Shown here in pieces: positions 1 to 11,775 of a stretch of 64,000 nucleotides of DNA. The notes under the pieces are model-generated. The model was not told the origin of the DNA and searched no databases. It was given only the letters and a program-made list of their open reading frames with translations. Origin of the DNA: Falsiroseomonas tokyonensis (lineage in GTDB: Bacteria; Pseudomonadota; Alphaproteobacteria; Acetobacterales; Acetobacteraceae). Made by a program: the position numbers and the translations under genes. The stretch lies in NCBI RefSeq assembly GCF_019024325.1, contig NZ_JAFNJS010000005.1, positions 62,001 to 126,000 of the forward strand. The letters are read 5' to 3'. How positions within the stretch are numbered: position 1 is the first letter of the stretch; each line of letters begins with the position of its first letter.

Positions 1-2070
<2,070 letters not shown>

Positions 2071-2140
2071 CTAGACTCTATAGCCGGAAATCGCTGGATT
2101 TGCCATGCGGCATCCTTGGATGGGCCTGGGGAGGGGTGGG

Positions 2141-3409
2141 TCAGGCCGGCAGCAAGCCCTCCGGCGTCGCGGCAAAGCTTTCCGCCACGCCCTGCAGGGG
2201 GGCGAAGACCTCGGCATCGGTGCCGGTCAGGAAGACCTGGGCCGGCAGCTGGGCCAGGGCGGCATACAGCGCCTCCCGCCGCGTCGCATCCAGATGCGCC
2301 GCCACCTCGTCCAGCAGCAGCAGCGGCGCGAAGCCCCGGGCGGCGCCGATCAGTGCGGCATGGGCCAGCACGACGGAGACCAGCAGCGCCTTCTGCTCCC
2401 CGGTGGAACACAGTGCCGCCTCGAGCCCCTTGGGCAGGTGCACCAGGTCCATGTCGGTTCGGTGCGCCCCCTGGGCGGCGCCGCCCGCCGCGGCATCCCG
2501 CGCCCGGCTGGCGGCCAGGCCCGCCCGCAGCTGGTCCTCCACCGCCAGGGCCGGCGCCTGGTCCAGCGCGGCCGCGATCGGGCAGACCAGGTCGAGCCGC
2601 GCGGCCGGGAAGGCGCCGGTGGCGGTGCCGGCCGCCAGCAGCAGGTTCAGCCGCTGGCCGAGCGACCGCCGCGCCGCCACGGCCGCCACCGCATGCCGCG
2701 CCATGGCATCCTCCAGCGCCGCCAGCCAGCCGGCATCCCGGCGGCCCTCGGCCAGCAGCCGGTTGCGCCCGGCCATGGCCGTGTCATGCGCCGCCACTTC
2801 CCGCGCATGGCCGGGGTCCAGCGCCCAGACCAGCCGGTCCAGGAAGCGCCGGCGGCCGGAGGCGCCTTCCTGGAACAGCCGGTCCATCTGCGGCGTCAGC
2901 CAGACCGCGGCGGCTCGCCCGGCCAGCTCCGCCTGGTTCTTCGCCGGCTCGCCATCCACCAGGTATTTGCGGCGGCTGGAATCAGCGGCCTCGCCCATCG
3001 TGCCGGTGCCGATTTCGGTGGGGCCGTCCGGCCCCTCGAAGGCGCCGAAGGCGGCCCAGGGGCGGGCAGGCTCCCCGGCGCTGCGCCGCCCGATCTCCCC
3101 GGCCCGCGCGCCGCGCAGGCCGCGGCCGGGGCCGAGCAGGCTGATCGCCTCCAGCAGATTGGTCTTGCCCACGCCATTCGCGCCCGCGATGGCGACGATG
3201 CGGCCCGCGAAACGCTGCTCGAAACTGGCATAGGACCGGAAATCGGTGAGCCGGAGGCGCGTGAGGCGCAGCGTGGGGGCGGGGGTCAGAGGCGGAATTC
3301 CCGGCAGAAGGTCCCGGCTGGCGGCCTGGGCTGGGATTAGGGCGAACGAAGGCGGAACGTCAAGCCGGCGGCTGGCCAGGGGCGACGGGGCGTGGGATGG
3401 CCTGGGCAT
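2141..3409 (-). CDS. recF: DNA replication/repair protein RecF
   Basis: SMC-like ATPase that helps RecOR load RecA at gapped DNA. The conserved core begins at about 3280 with TLRLTRLRLTDFRSY, followed by Walker A GANGVGKTN, a signature region STGEQKALL and Walker B LLLLDEVAAHLD near the C-terminus, ending at the TGA at 2141. The start is uncertain. The ATG at 3409 gives 422 residues with a roughly 45-residue non-conserved N-terminal extension, and no ATG, GTG or TTG lies between it and the conserved region. That ATG also overlaps the start of the divergent secreted-protein gene at 3408. Family length is usually 360-400 residues, so a rarer start codon nearer 3300 is possible. gyrB follows 136 bp downstream. 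Confidence 0.9.
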   Translation of the reverse strand: MPRPSHAPSPLASRRLDVPPSFALIPAQAASRDLLPGIPPLTPAPTLRLTRLRLTDFRSYASFEQRFAGRIVAIAGANGVGKTNLLEAISLLGPGRGLRGARAGEIGRRSAGEPARPWAAFGAFEGPDGPTEIGTGTMGEAADSSRRKYLVDGEPAKNQAELAGRAAAVWLTPQMDRLFQEGASGRRRFLDRLVWALDPGHAREVAAHDTAMAGRNRLLAEGRRDAGWLAALEDAMARHAVAAVAARRSLGQRLNLLLAAGTATGAFPAARLDLVCPIAAALDQAPALAVEDQLRAGLAASRARDAAAGGAAQGAHRTDMDLVHLPKGLEAALCSTGEQKALLVSVVLAHAALIGAARGFAPLLLLDEVAAHLDATRREALYAALAQLPAQVFLTGTDAEVFAPLQGVAESFAATPEGLLPA

Positions 3410-3806
3410 GCGCCTGCTTCTGCTGCCCATCCTGCTGCTCCTCGCCCCCATGGCTTCGGCGCAGACCCTACCGCCCGCCTGCCTCTTCCCGCGCGGCGGC
3501 ATCATGCTGGATGAGCCCTGCCACGACCTGCTGGCCGGCATCGCGCGGGACTGGCAGGCGGCGCGCGGCGGCGGCGCGGCGCCCGTCCTCATCGTGCAGG
3601 GCTTCGCCCAGGACCAGCAGGGACCGCGCCTCGACGGGCTGCTGAGCCGGCGGCGGGCGGAGGCGGTGGCAGAGGAATTGCAGCGCCTGGGCATCCCGCG
3701 CGACAGCATCGAGATCACCACCCCGCCCGCCGAGCCGCGGGACCTTCACAGCCGGCTCGACCCGCATAGCCGCCGCGCGGAGATTTTGGTACGCGCCAAG
3801 CCGTGA
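3408..3806 (+). CDS. Small exported protein with OmpA-like C-terminus
   Basis: 132-residue protein starting with a clear signal peptide (MRLLLLPILLLLAPMASAQ), so it is probably periplasmic. The C-terminal half resembles an OmpA/MotB peptidoglycan-associating fold: LSRRRAEAVAEELQRLGI, then RDSIEI and DPHSRRAEILV, which match the alpha-helix plus NRRVEI-type ending of that family. The domain is short and the usual glycine-rich DxxG motif is not obvious. It is divergent from recF, and the two possible start codons overlap by two bases. A binding role at peptidoglycan is inference only. Confidence 0.7.
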   Translation: MRLLLLPILLLLAPMASAQTLPPACLFPRGGIMLDEPCHDLLAGIARDWQAARGGGAAPVLIVQGFAQDQQGPRLDGLLSRRRAEAVAEELQRLGIPRDSIEITTPPAEPRDLHSRLDPHSRRAEILVRAKP

Positions 3807-3932
3807 TCGATCCAAGCCCCTGCGACCCGGCAGCGGCTGCGCCGTGCCCGCGCCCATCAATTTCCCGTCGCATGCCATCCCGCCCCGGCCAGCCACGTTG
3901 AAGGGGACCAACGACGTCCAGAAGGGCATGCC

Positions 3933-4169
3933 ATGGCCACGCTGCAGCAGTTGAACCCGCCGCTTCCGATGACCACGCCGCATGGCCCGGGCCTTGCGCA
4001 TTTCCTGCTCGACTATGGGCCGGAGAGCCACCTCATGTGGGTGGTCTTCCTGGATGCCGATGGCGCCTGCTGGACGGTGCCGAACCCGGAAATCCGCATG
4101 GCCAACAACTGGTCGCTCGGCCGCCGCCCGAAGCCCCGGCCCACCGCCGTCGTGCCGCTGACCGGCTGA
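3933..4169 (+). CDS. Hypothetical protein, 78 residues
   Basis: Short soluble protein of unknown function. No signal peptide or membrane segment is visible. The middle contains MWVVFLDADGACWTVPNPEIR, reading like a small beta-rich unit, followed by a basic, proline-rich tail RRPKPRPT. The composition fits real coding sequence, and the gene lies alone between the OmpA-like gene and gabD. I do not recognise a family beyond an impression that similar small proteins occur in Acetobacteraceae. Confidence 0.6.
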   Translation: MATLQQLNPPLPMTTPHGPGLAHFLLDYGPESHLMWVVFLDADGACWTVPNPEIRMANNWSLGRRPKPRPTAVVPLTG

Positions 4170-4176
4170 GCCGCCC

Positions 4177-4205
4177 CTGACATCGGTGGCGCGAAGCTCT
4201 ATCTT
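4177..4205 (+). promoter_or_regulatory. Candidate sigma70-type promoter of gabD
   Basis: CTGACA at 4177-4182 and TATCTT at 4200-4205 are separated by 17 bp. They lie 29 bp before the gabD ATG, behind which a GGAAGGAG ribosome binding site is visible. The match is good but not experimentally supported. Confidence 0.5.
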
Positions 4206-4234
4206 CGGCACCTACCGAGGGAAGGAGCGCCGAT

Positions 4235-5713
4235 ATGCTGGACGTCACGGCCAAGCTGCCGCTGAAGGACTCGGACCTGTTCCGCCAGGCCAATTGCATC
4301 GGCGGCCAATGGATCCAGGCGGATAGCGGCAAGACCATCGCCGTGCGCAACCCCGCGACCGGGGAGGTGATCGGCGAGGTTCCGGCGCTGGGCGCCGCCG
4401 AGACGCGCCGCGCCATCGAGGCGGCCCATGCCGCGCTCGCCGGCTGGCGCGCCATGCTGGCCAAGGACCGCGCCGCCATCCTGCGCAAGTTGTTCGAATT
4501 GATGCTGGCGAATACCGACGACCTCGCTGCCATCATGACCGCCGAGCAGGGCAAGCCGCTGGCCGAGAGCAAGGGCGAGATCGCCTATGCAGCCAGCTTC
4601 ATCGAATGGTTCGCCGAGGAAGGGAAGCGCATCTACGGCGATACCATCCCGCAGAATGCCAAGGGCCGCCGCATCCTGGTGCTGAAGGAGCCGATCGGCG
4701 TCTTCGCCGCCATCACCCCCTGGAACTTCCCGGCGGCGATGATCACGCGGAAAGCGGGTCCCGGCTGGGCCGCGGGCTGCACGGGGGTGATCCGCCCCGC
4801 CTCCCAGACCCCCTTCAGCGCCCTGGCGCTGGCGGTGCTGGCGGAGCGCGCCGGCATGCCGCCCGGCGTCTGCAACATCATCACCGGCCCGGCCGGCGAG
4901 ACGGGGGGCGAGCTCACCTCCAACCCGCTGGTGCGAAAGCTGTCCTTCACCGGCTCCACCGAGGTCGGCCGCAAGCTGCTGGCGCAATGCGCGCCCACCA
5001 TCAAGAAGACCTCGATGGAACTCGGCGGCAATGCGCCCTTCATCGTCTTCGACGATGCGGATCTGGATGCCGCGGTGCAGGGCACCATCGCCTCCAAGTA
5101 CCGCAACACCGGCCAGACCTGCGTCTGCGCCAACCGCATCCTGGTGCAGGACGGCATCTTCGACGCCTTCACCCAGAAGCTGAAGGCGGCGGTGGAGGCG
5201 CTGAAGGTGGGCAATGGCATGGAGCCGGGGGTCACCCAGGGCCCGCTGATCAATGCCGATGCCGTGGCGAAGGTGGAGGAGCATATCGCCGACGCCACCG
5301 CCAAGGGCGCCAGCATCGTCACCGGCGGCAAGCGGCATGAGCGCGGCGGCAATTTCTTCCAGCCGACCATCCTGGCCGATGTGCCCCCCGGCGCCATGGT
5401 CTTCCGCGAGGAGACCTTCGGCCCCGTCGCCCCCCTGTTCCGCTTCAAGACGGAGGAGGAGGCGGTGGCGCTCGCCAATGACAGCGAATTCGGCCTGGCC
5501 GCCTATTTCTACTCCCGCGACATTGGCCGCATCTTCCGCGTGGCGGAGGCGATCGAGGCCGGCATCATCGGCATCAATGAGGGCATCATCTCGACCGAGG
5601 TCGCGCCCTTCGGCGGCGTGAAGCAGAGCGGTCTGGGTCGCGAAGGCTCGAAATACGGGATCGAGGATTACCTCGAGATCAAGTATCTGGCCCTTGGCGG
5701 CATCGGGACCTGA
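4235..5713 (+). CDS. gabD: Succinate-semialdehyde dehydrogenase, NAD(P)-dependent
   Basis: Oxidises succinate semialdehyde to succinate in 4-aminobutyrate and related catabolism. The 492 residues match the aldehyde dehydrogenase superfamily throughout: TPWNFP with the catalytic Asn, FTGSTEVGRK for cofactor binding, the general base Glu at about residue 262 in MELGGNAPF, and the nucleophilic Cys at about 296 in GQTCVCANR. The segment FGGVKQSGLGREGSKYGI near the end is typical of GabD. One oddity is AAGCTGVIRPAS, where family members usually have VLKPAS or VVKPAS, so the conserved cofactor-region Lys is Arg (about residue 187). The preceding residues PGW replace PAL. The gene has a strong RBS and its stop is 5 bp from gor, so the two are likely co-transcribed. 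Related semialdehyde dehydrogenase specificities cannot be excluded. Confidence 0.9.
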   Translation: MLDVTAKLPLKDSDLFRQANCIGGQWIQADSGKTIAVRNPATGEVIGEVPALGAAETRRAIEAAHAALAGWRAMLAKDRAAILRKLFELMLANTDDLAAIMTAEQGKPLAESKGEIAYAASFIEWFAEEGKRIYGDTIPQNAKGRRILVLKEPIGVFAAITPWNFPAAMITRKAGPGWAAGCTGVIRPASQTPFSALALAVLAERAGMPPGVCNIITGPAGETGGELTSNPLVRKLSFTGSTEVGRKLLAQCAPTIKKTSMELGGNAPFIVFDDADLDAAVQGTIASKYRNTGQTCVCANRILVQDGIFDAFTQKLKAAVEALKVGNGMEPGVTQGPLINADAVAKVEEHIADATAKGASIVTGGKRHERGGNFFQPTILADVPPGAMVFREETFGPVAPLFRFKTEEEAVALANDSEFGLAAYFYSRDIGRIFRVAEAIEAGIIGINEGIISTEVAPFGGVKQSGLGREGSKYGIEDYLEIKYLALGGIGT

Positions 5714-5718
5714 CCACC

Positions 5719-7107
5719 ATGGCCTACGACTTCGACCTCTTCGTCATCGGCGGCGGCTCCGCCGGCGTGCGCTGCGCCCGCATCTCGGCCGGCCACGGCG
5801 CCCGGGTGGGCGTGGCGGAGGAGCGGTTCTGGGGCGGCACCTGCGTCAATGTCGGCTGCGTGCCGAAGAAGATCATGGTGAACGCCACCGAATACGGCCA
5901 ATGGGCGGAAGACGCCGCCGCCTTCGGCTGGGACCTCGAGGTCAAGGGCCATGACTGGGCCAGGCTGGCAGAGGCGCGGAACCGGGAGGTGGCGCGCCTG
6001 TCCGGCATCTATGGCAAGTTGCTCGCCGGCAATGGCGTCACCACCTTCGATGCCCGCGCGAAGTTCCTGGATGCCCATACCCTGCAGGTGGGCGAGCAGC
6101 GGGTGACGGCGGAGCGGATCCTGATCGCCACCGGCGGCACGCCGCAGCGGCTGGAGATTCCGGGCGCGGAGCTTGGCCTGATCTCGGACGACCTCTTCAC
6201 CCTGAAGGCGCTGCCGAAGCGCGTCGTGGTGATCGGCGCCGGCTATATCGCGCTGGAATTCGCCTGCATCCTGCGCGGCCTGGGGGCGGAGGTCGATGTG
6301 ATGTACCGCGCTGCCCTGCCGCTGCGTGGCTTCGACGACGATATCCGCACCGCGGTGGTGGAGGCGCTGCAGGGCCAGGGCATGCGCCTGAACCCCGATG
6401 TCTCGCCCACCCGCATCACCCAGGTGAACGGCCACCTGATGGTCGCCATGTCGAACAACTTCATGCGGGAGGCCGATGCCGTCTTCTTCTGCACCGGGCG
6501 CAGCCCGAACACCGCCGGCCTGGGGCTGGAGGAAGCTGGGGTCGAGACCAATGCATCCGGCGCGGTGGTGGTGGATGAGGATCACCGGACCAGCCAGGCG
6601 CATATCTACGCCCTGGGCGATGTGATCGACCGGGTCAACCTGACCCCCATGGCCACCGCCACCGGCCATGCCCTGGCCGATACGCTGTTCGGCAACAAGC
6701 CGCGCAAGGCCTCCTACGACGATGTGCCGACCGCGGTCTTCACCAACCCGCCGATCGGAACCGTCGGCCTGTCCGAGGCCGAGGCCGCGGCGCGCGGGCC
6801 GGTCGATGTCTATGTCACCCGCTTCACCCCGATGCGCCACACCATCAGCGGCCGGCAGGGGCGCCGCACCCTGATGAAGCTCGTCGTCTGCCAGAAGACG
6901 GACAAGGTGCTGGGCGCCCATATGCTGGGGGAGGATGCGGCCGAGATCATGCAGGGCATCGGCATCGCCGTCCGCATGGGGGCGACCAAGGCCGATTTCG
7001 ACCGCACCATCGGCATCCATCCGACGGCCGCCGAGGAATTCGTCACCCTCCGCACCCGGGCGCGGGAGGCGGGGGTGCAGCCGCCCAGCCAGCAGGCGGC
7101 CGAATAG
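5719..7107 (+). CDS. gor: Glutathione-disulfide reductase
   Basis: FAD-dependent enzyme reducing oxidised glutathione with NADPH in the cytoplasm. The 462 residues show the FAD-binding [11 protein letters not shown], the redox-active pair Cys42/Cys47 in [12 protein letters not shown], the second nucleotide motif [10 protein letters not shown] followed by two arginines (YRAALPLRG) that favour NADPH, the ALGDV segment and the C-terminal catalytic HPTAAEE. The Arg/Lys pattern and the CVNVGCVPK disulfide fit glutathione reductase better than lipoamide dehydrogenase or mercuric reductase. It sits 5 bp behind gabD. Confidence 0.93.
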   Translation: MAYDFDLFVIGGGSAGVRCARISAGHGARVGVAEERFWGGTCVNVGCVPKKIMVNATEYGQWAEDAAAFGWDLEVKGHDWARLAEARNREVARLSGIYGKLLAGNGVTTFDARAKFLDAHTLQVGEQRVTAERILIATGGTPQRLEIPGAELGLISDDLFTLKALPKRVVVIGAGYIALEFACILRGLGAEVDVMYRAALPLRGFDDDIRTAVVEALQGQGMRLNPDVSPTRITQVNGHLMVAMSNNFMREADAVFFCTGRSPNTAGLGLEEAGVETNASGAVVVDEDHRTSQAHIYALGDVIDRVNLTPMATATGHALADTLFGNKPRKASYDDVPTAVFTNPPIGTVGLSEAEAAARGPVDVYVTRFTPMRHTISGRQGRRTLMKLVVCQKTDKVLGAHMLGEDAAEIMQGIGIAVRMGATKADFDRTIGIHPTAAEEFVTLRTRAREAGVQPPSQQAAE

Positions 7108-7171
7108 GCCGGAGTTTCACAAGCCGGCTCCTGGCGCTAAGCTTGCGGCCAGGAGTGGAGCACGGACCATA

Positions 7172-8554
7172 ATGAACGCGCGCGTGTGGACCCCGGACAG
7201 CTGGCGGGCAATGCCCATCCGGCAGGTTCCGGACTATCCCAACCCGGCCCAGCTGCGGGCCATCGAGGACAAGGTCCGCCGATTTCCGCCCCTCGTTTTT
7301 GCAGGTGAGGCTGATCGGCTGAAGGCCCAGCTGGCGCGTGCGGGTGATGGCCATGCCTTCGTCCTTCAGGGGGGCGATTGCGCGGAGAGCTTCGCCGAAT
7401 TCCATGCCAATACCATCCGCGACACCTTTCGGGTGTTGCTGCAGATGGCCGTTGTGCTGACCTTCGGGGCGGCGCTGCCGGTGGTGAAGCTGGGCCGCAT
7501 GGCCGGGCAATTCGCCAAGCCGCGCAGCAGCGACAGCGAAACGATAGGGGGCGTGACGCTGCCCTCCTATCGGGGCGACATCGTCAACGGCCCGGATTTC
7601 ACGCCCGAGGCCCGGGTGCCGGACCCCTCGCGGATGGAATTCGCCTATCTGCAATCGGCCGCGACCCTGAACCTGCTGCGCGCCTTCGCCACGGGCGGCT
7701 ATGCCGACCTGCATGAGGTGCATCGCTGGAACCTGGACTTCGCCGCCCGCAGCCCGCTGGCGGACCGCTATGCGGGCCTGGCGCACCGGATCGACGAGAC
7801 GCTGCGCTTCATGGGCGCCTGCGGCATGTCCGACCTGCCGCAGGTGCGGGAGACGGAGTTCTATACCTCCCACGAATCCCTGCTGCTGCCCTTCGAGGAG
7901 GCGCTGACCCGCCAGCCCTCCACCCATCCCGGGCGGCATTTCGCCTGCTCCGCCCACTTCCTGTGGATCGGCGACCGCACCCGGCAGCCGGATGGCGCGC
8001 ATGTGGAATTCCTGCGCGGCGTGGCCAACCCCATCGGCATGAAGGTCGGCCCCTCCATGGAGGCGGATGAACTCGTGCGGCTGACCGAGATCCTGAACCC
8101 GTCCAACGAGAAGGGCCGCCTGACCCTGATCGCCCGGATGGGGGCGGAGAAGGTGGAGGCGAAGCTGCCCGGCCTGCTGGCCGCGGTGAAGCGCGCCGGG
8201 CGGAACGTGGTCTGGCTCTGCGATCCCATGCACGGCAACACCGTGAAGGCGGGCGAGTACAAGACGCGGTCCTTCGACGCGATCCTGTCCGAGATCCGCC
8301 GCTTCTTCGACTGCCATGCGGCGGAGGGCACCATCCCGGCCGGCGTGCATGTCGAGATGACCGGCCAGAACGTGACCGAATGCCTGGGCGGCGCGCATCG
8401 GATGACGGAGGCTGACCTGGCCGCCAACTACGCCACCTTCTGCGACCCGCGGCTGAATGCCGAGCAGTCGCTGGAACTGGCCTTCCTGATCTCGGAGGAG
8501 CTGAAGGCGCGGCGTCCCGGCGGGGCGGTGCTGCCCGCCAAGGCGGCGCAGTGA
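7172..8554 (+). CDS. aroG: Class II 3-deoxy-7-phosphoheptulonate (DAHP) synthase
   Basis: First enzyme of the shikimate pathway, joining phosphoenolpyruvate and erythrose 4-phosphate. The 460-residue product is of the class II (plant/mycobacterial) type: [18 protein letters not shown] at the start, [60 protein letters not shown] and [12 protein letters not shown]. The ATG at 7172 is chosen because the conserved family N-terminus begins there; a GGAG lies 11 bp upstream. An 8 bp inverted repeat (CTCCTGGC 7128-7135, GCCAGGAG 7148-7155) precedes it. The stop overlaps the next gene's GTG. Confidence 0.95.
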   Translation: MNARVWTPDSWRAMPIRQVPDYPNPAQLRAIEDKVRRFPPLVFAGEADRLKAQLARAGDGHAFVLQGGDCAESFAEFHANTIRDTFRVLLQMAVVLTFGAALPVVKLGRMAGQFAKPRSSDSETIGGVTLPSYRGDIVNGPDFTPEARVPDPSRMEFAYLQSAATLNLLRAFATGGYADLHEVHRWNLDFAARSPLADRYAGLAHRIDETLRFMGACGMSDLPQVRETEFYTSHESLLLPFEEALTRQPSTHPGRHFACSAHFLWIGDRTRQPDGAHVEFLRGVANPIGMKVGPSMEADELVRLTEILNPSNEKGRLTLIARMGAEKVEAKLPGLLAAVKRAGRNVVWLCDPMHGNTVKAGEYKTRSFDAILSEIRRFFDCHAAEGTIPAGVHVEMTGQNVTECLGGAHRMTEADLAANYATFCDPRLNAEQSLELAFLISEELKARRPGGAVLPAKAAQ

Positions 8555-9720
8555 CAGCCATGCCGAGCCCGGGCCGGCCGCTGCCCCCGGCCGTGGACGA
8601 TATTCCGGGCTGGACGGACAGCTACTTCAACCGGACGCGGACGGTGGTCGAGAAATTCGGCGACTGCCGCGTCACCTATGCCGTCTTCCTGCGCCGGCCG
8701 GTGATCTCGGCCCCGCGGCTCGCCACCGACTGGCTCGCCGCCGTGGCCGAGCGGCGCCGCACGCGCTTCGAGGTGGAGCTGATGCACCGGGAGGGCGATT
8801 GGGTCGGCGCCGGCGACCCGATCTTCTACCTCTCGGGCTCCTTCGCCCAGCTTGCGGACCTGGAGACCATCCTGCTGCAGAAGCTGGGCCCCGCCTGCGT
8901 CGCCGCGCACAACGCCTACCAGATGTGCGTCGAACTGCCGCAGGTGCCCTTCCTGGCGATGGAGGCACGGCACTGCGCCGGGGCCGAGATGCAGGAAATG
9001 ATGGCCTATGCCGCCGCCATCGGCAGCGCGGCGGCGCAGCGGGAAGGCGCCAAGGGCTTCATCGGCAATGCCAATGACGCGACGGCCCATTGGTTCGGTG
9101 CCGCGCGCGGCCGGGGCACCATGCCGCACGCCCTGATCGGCTATGCCGGCTCGACCGTCCGCGCCGCCGAGATGTTCCACGAGACCTTCCCGGCCGAGGA
9201 TCTCACGGTCCTGGTCGACTACTTTGGCCGGGAAGTGACGGACAGCCTGGCGGTCTGCCAGCGTTTTCCGGAGCTCGCGGCGGCGGGGCGGATGGCGGTG
9301 CGGCTGGACACCCATGGCGGGCGCTTCCTGGAAGGGCTCGACCCCGGCGAATCCTATGCCGTGCTGGAACGCCACGCGCCGCAGGCGGTGCGCCGCTATC
9401 GCAGCGAGACGGAGCTGCGCCACCTGGTCGGCACCGGGGTCTCCGCCGCCGCCATCTGGCGGATCCGGGAGGCGCTGGACGAGGCCGGCTTCCCCAAGGT
9501 CCGCATCGTCGCCTCCTCCGGCTTCGGCGTCGGCAAGTGCCGCGTGGTGGCGGAAGCCAAGGCGCCGATCGACGTGGTCGGCACCGGGTCCTTCATCCCC
9601 GAGGCCTGGAGCGAGACCTATGCCACGGCCGATATCGTCGCCTATGACGGCGTGCCGCGGGTGAAGGTCGGCCGCGAATTCCTGCTGCGCAACGGGGCCC
9701 GCCGGCGCGGCGCGGGCTGA
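8551..9720 (+). CDS. Nicotinate phosphoribosyltransferase-like protein
   Basis: Probably forms nicotinate mononucleotide from nicotinate and PRPP in NAD salvage. The roughly 389-residue protein resembles the short archaeal-type nicotinate phosphoribosyltransferases. It begins with [17 protein letters not shown], has an N-terminal QPRTase-like half, and then a barrel half with [31 protein letters not shown] and VVGTGSFIP, which fit phosphate- and PRPP-binding loops. The GTG at 8551 overlaps the aroG stop (GTGA); an ATG at 8560 is an equally good start. nadE lies 2 kb downstream, so NAD metabolism is loosely grouped here. Substrate preference is inferred from overall similarity. Confidence 0.8.
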   Translation: MTAMPSPGRPLPPAVDDIPGWTDSYFNRTRTVVEKFGDCRVTYAVFLRRPVISAPRLATDWLAAVAERRRTRFEVELMHREGDWVGAGDPIFYLSGSFAQLADLETILLQKLGPACVAAHNAYQMCVELPQVPFLAMEARHCAGAEMQEMMAYAAAIGSAAAQREGAKGFIGNANDATAHWFGAARGRGTMPHALIGYAGSTVRAAEMFHETFPAEDLTVLVDYFGREVTDSLAVCQRFPELAAAGRMAVRLDTHGGRFLEGLDPGESYAVLERHAPQAVRRYRSETELRHLVGTGVSAAAIWRIREALDEAGFPKVRIVASSGFGVGKCRVVAEAKAPIDVVGTGSFIPEAWSETYATADIVAYDGVPRVKVGREFLLRNGARRRGAG

Positions 9721-9722
9721 AT

Positions 9723-10757
9723 TCAGCGCAGCTCCACACCCTTCTGGCCGCGCGCGGCGGCTTCCGCCATCAGCCTGCGCTCCTGCTGCGCGCCCTCCGC
9801 ATCGGTGAAGAAGGTGAAGATGGCGAAGCGCTGCCCCTCGGTCACGGGCAGCGCCTCATGCAGCAGATCGCAGCAGAAGATGGCGCAGCCGCCGGCAGCG
9901 GGTTCATAGGCTTCGTCCCCGAATTCCGGGAATCGCAGCGTGCCGCCGGAATAGGCGCCGCTGTTCAGGTTCAGGCTCATGGCGAAGCGGCGATGCGCGG
10001 TGAAGGGCGTGCGGTTGTCGCGGTGGGCGCCGAAGCCGCCGGCGGTCTCTGCCGAATAGCAGCCGATGCGCGGCGCCTCGAAGCTCGCCGCGCGGAAGCG
10101 GAAGGCGCGCCACATTTCCGGCAGCACCCGTCGTTCCAGGCGCCGCTGAAACGCGGCGTAGAGCATGCGGTCGGTCAGGAATACATCGGTGCGGCGCTTG
10201 ATGTCCGTCACCAGGCCTGCATCGGCGCCTGCGGCTGCGACGCGACCCTGCAGCTTTTCCCCCTCCTCCCAATGCGCCAGGAGGGCGGCGATCATCTCCG
10301 GCTCCAGCACATCCGGAATCAGCAGCACCGGTGCGCCGCCACGCCGGATGGCCGGCGCCTCCGGCTCCGGCAGGATGGCGAGCGCGGCCTGCAGCGCGGC
10401 GGCTCCGGCCTGGGCGAAGCGGAGCCGCCCGCGGGGGGAAATCACAGCGACACCGCCCTGCGGCAGCCCCAGGCCGAGGAATAGCTTCCGGTCCGCATCG
10501 ATGAGCCGGGTCGGTTCCTCCGTCAGCCCGGCCTTCGCGGGCCTGTCCTGGCTCACCAGAATGATGCGGGCCTGGCGCTCGCTTGCCGCCGCCTCCGCCC
10601 TGCGAAGCGCATCGGGCGCCGGCGCCTGGCCCAGTATCAGCAGGCGATGGAGACCTGCGATCGATTGGTGATGGAGGTCGAAGGGCGCTCCGCTCGCATC
10701 GGGAAGCGACAGGGCTGGGAGAAGGTCGCCGGGCAGGAAGGGTTCGGGCGCTGCCAT
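9723..10757 (-). CDS. Redoxin-like domain fused to a 2-oxoglutarate/Fe(II) oxygenase
   Basis: 344-residue two-domain protein. Residues 1-130 look like a peroxiredoxin/thioredoxin fold (GDLLPALSLPDASGAPFDL, LFLGLGLPQGGVAVISPRG), but no cysteine is present where the peroxidatic Cys is expected (LILGQAPAPDAL). Residues 140-330 resemble the prolyl 4-hydroxylase family: His-x-Asp in GAHRDN, a distal His in DLLHEALPV and the 2-oxoglutarate Arg in EGQRFAIFTF. The oxygenase half therefore looks active and the redoxin half looks non-catalytic. It is convergent with the phosphoribosyltransferase-like gene (2 bp apart) and divergent from the EamA gene. The substrate is unknown. Confidence 0.8.
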   Translation of the reverse strand: MAAPEPFLPGDLLPALSLPDASGAPFDLHHQSIAGLHRLLILGQAPAPDALRRAEAAASERQARIILVSQDRPAKAGLTEEPTRLIDADRKLFLGLGLPQGGVAVISPRGRLRFAQAGAAALQAALAILPEPEAPAIRRGGAPVLLIPDVLEPEMIAALLAHWEEGEKLQGRVAAAGADAGLVTDIKRRTDVFLTDRMLYAAFQRRLERRVLPEMWRAFRFRAASFEAPRIGCYSAETAGGFGAHRDNRTPFTAHRRFAMSLNLNSGAYSGGTLRFPEFGDEAYEPAAGGCAIFCCDLLHEALPVTEGQRFAIFTFFTDAEGAQQERRLMAEAAARGQKGVELR

Positions 10758-10811
10758 GCGGGCTTCCTCGGTGAATGGGCAAGTGGCCTATCCTAGATTA
10801 GCTTGAATGGC

Positions 10812-11741
10812 ATGTCCGGCGAAGCACCCCCCCTGACCGCCGTGGCAGCCGGCGCCAATCCTGCGGCGCGGGAGCGACGGATCGGCTTCGCCTGCGCCTT
10901 CGCGGTGCTCTTCGTCTGGACAGGCTTCCTGCTCTCCTCCCGCCTCTCGGCCAGCCAGGCGCTGACGCCCTGGGATGTGGCGGCGCTGCGCTATGCGGGG
11001 GCCTTCCTGGCGGGGCTGCCGCTCGTGGCGCTGCTCGGCCTGCCGCGGCTGCCGCCGCTGCGGCTGCTGGCCATCCTGGCCGCGGCCTCCTTCGGATTTC
11101 CCATCTTCGCCTATCACGGCTTCACCCTGGCGCCGGCCGCGCATGGCGGGGTGATGCTGCCGGGCACGCTGCCCTTCCTGACGGCGGCGCTGGGCGTGGC
11201 CTTCCTGGGCGAGGCCTGGACCCGCCGCCGCATCGCCTCCCTCCTCGTGGTCGCCGCCGGCATCGGCCTGCTGGCCAGCGATACGCTGGGCGCGCATCCG
11301 GGCGCCTGGCGCGGGGACCTGCTGTTCTTCGCCGGCTCCTGCTGCTGGGCCGTCTATACGCTGCTGATCCGCCTCTGGGGCATCGGGGCCATGCAGGCCA
11401 CGCTGTCCATCGCGCTGTGGTCGGCGCCGATCTACCTGCCGGTCTGGTGGTTCCTGCTGCCCTCCAGCATCGGCCAGGCCAGCGGCGGCGCGGTGCTGTA
11501 CCAGCTGGGCTATCAGGGCTTGGGCGCCACGATCCTGGCGGGGCTGCTCTTCACCCGAGCGGTGACCGCGCTCGGCGCGCCGACCACCACCACCATCACC
11601 GCTTTGGTGCCCGGCATGGCAGCGCTCGCCGCCTGGCCGCTGCTGGGCGAGCCGCTGGGGTGGGCAGGCTTCCTGGGCGTGGCGCTGGTTTCGGCCGGCA
11701 TGATCCTGCTGGTGGGCCGCCTCCCGGAACGGGTGCGTTGA
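10812..11741 (+). CDS. EamA/DMT-family transporter
   Basis: About 309 residues with some ten hydrophobic helices arranged as two EamA repeats. Examples are FACAFAVLFVWTGFLLSS at the start, TLPFLTAALGVAFLGEAW ending the first repeat, and LVPGMAALAAWPLLGEPL near the end of the second, the last two being typical DMT signatures. Such carriers export amino acids, nucleobases or other metabolites across the inner membrane; the substrate cannot be told from sequence. ATG 10812 is preferred over the upstream TTG at 10803. nadE begins 34 bp downstream. Confidence 0.88.
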   Translation: MSGEAPPLTAVAAGANPAARERRIGFACAFAVLFVWTGFLLSSRLSASQALTPWDVAALRYAGAFLAGLPLVALLGLPRLPPLRLLAILAAASFGFPIFAYHGFTLAPAAHGGVMLPGTLPFLTAALGVAFLGEAWTRRRIASLLVVAAGIGLLASDTLGAHPGAWRGDLLFFAGSCCWAVYTLLIRLWGIGAMQATLSIALWSAPIYLPVWWFLLPSSIGQASGGAVLYQLGYQGLGATILAGLLFTRAVTALGAPTTTTITALVPGMAALAAWPLLGEPLGWAGFLGVALVSAGMILLVGRLPERVR

Positions 11742-11775
11742 CCCTCCCGGGGGCGGTCCCTAGGTTCCCGGGACC

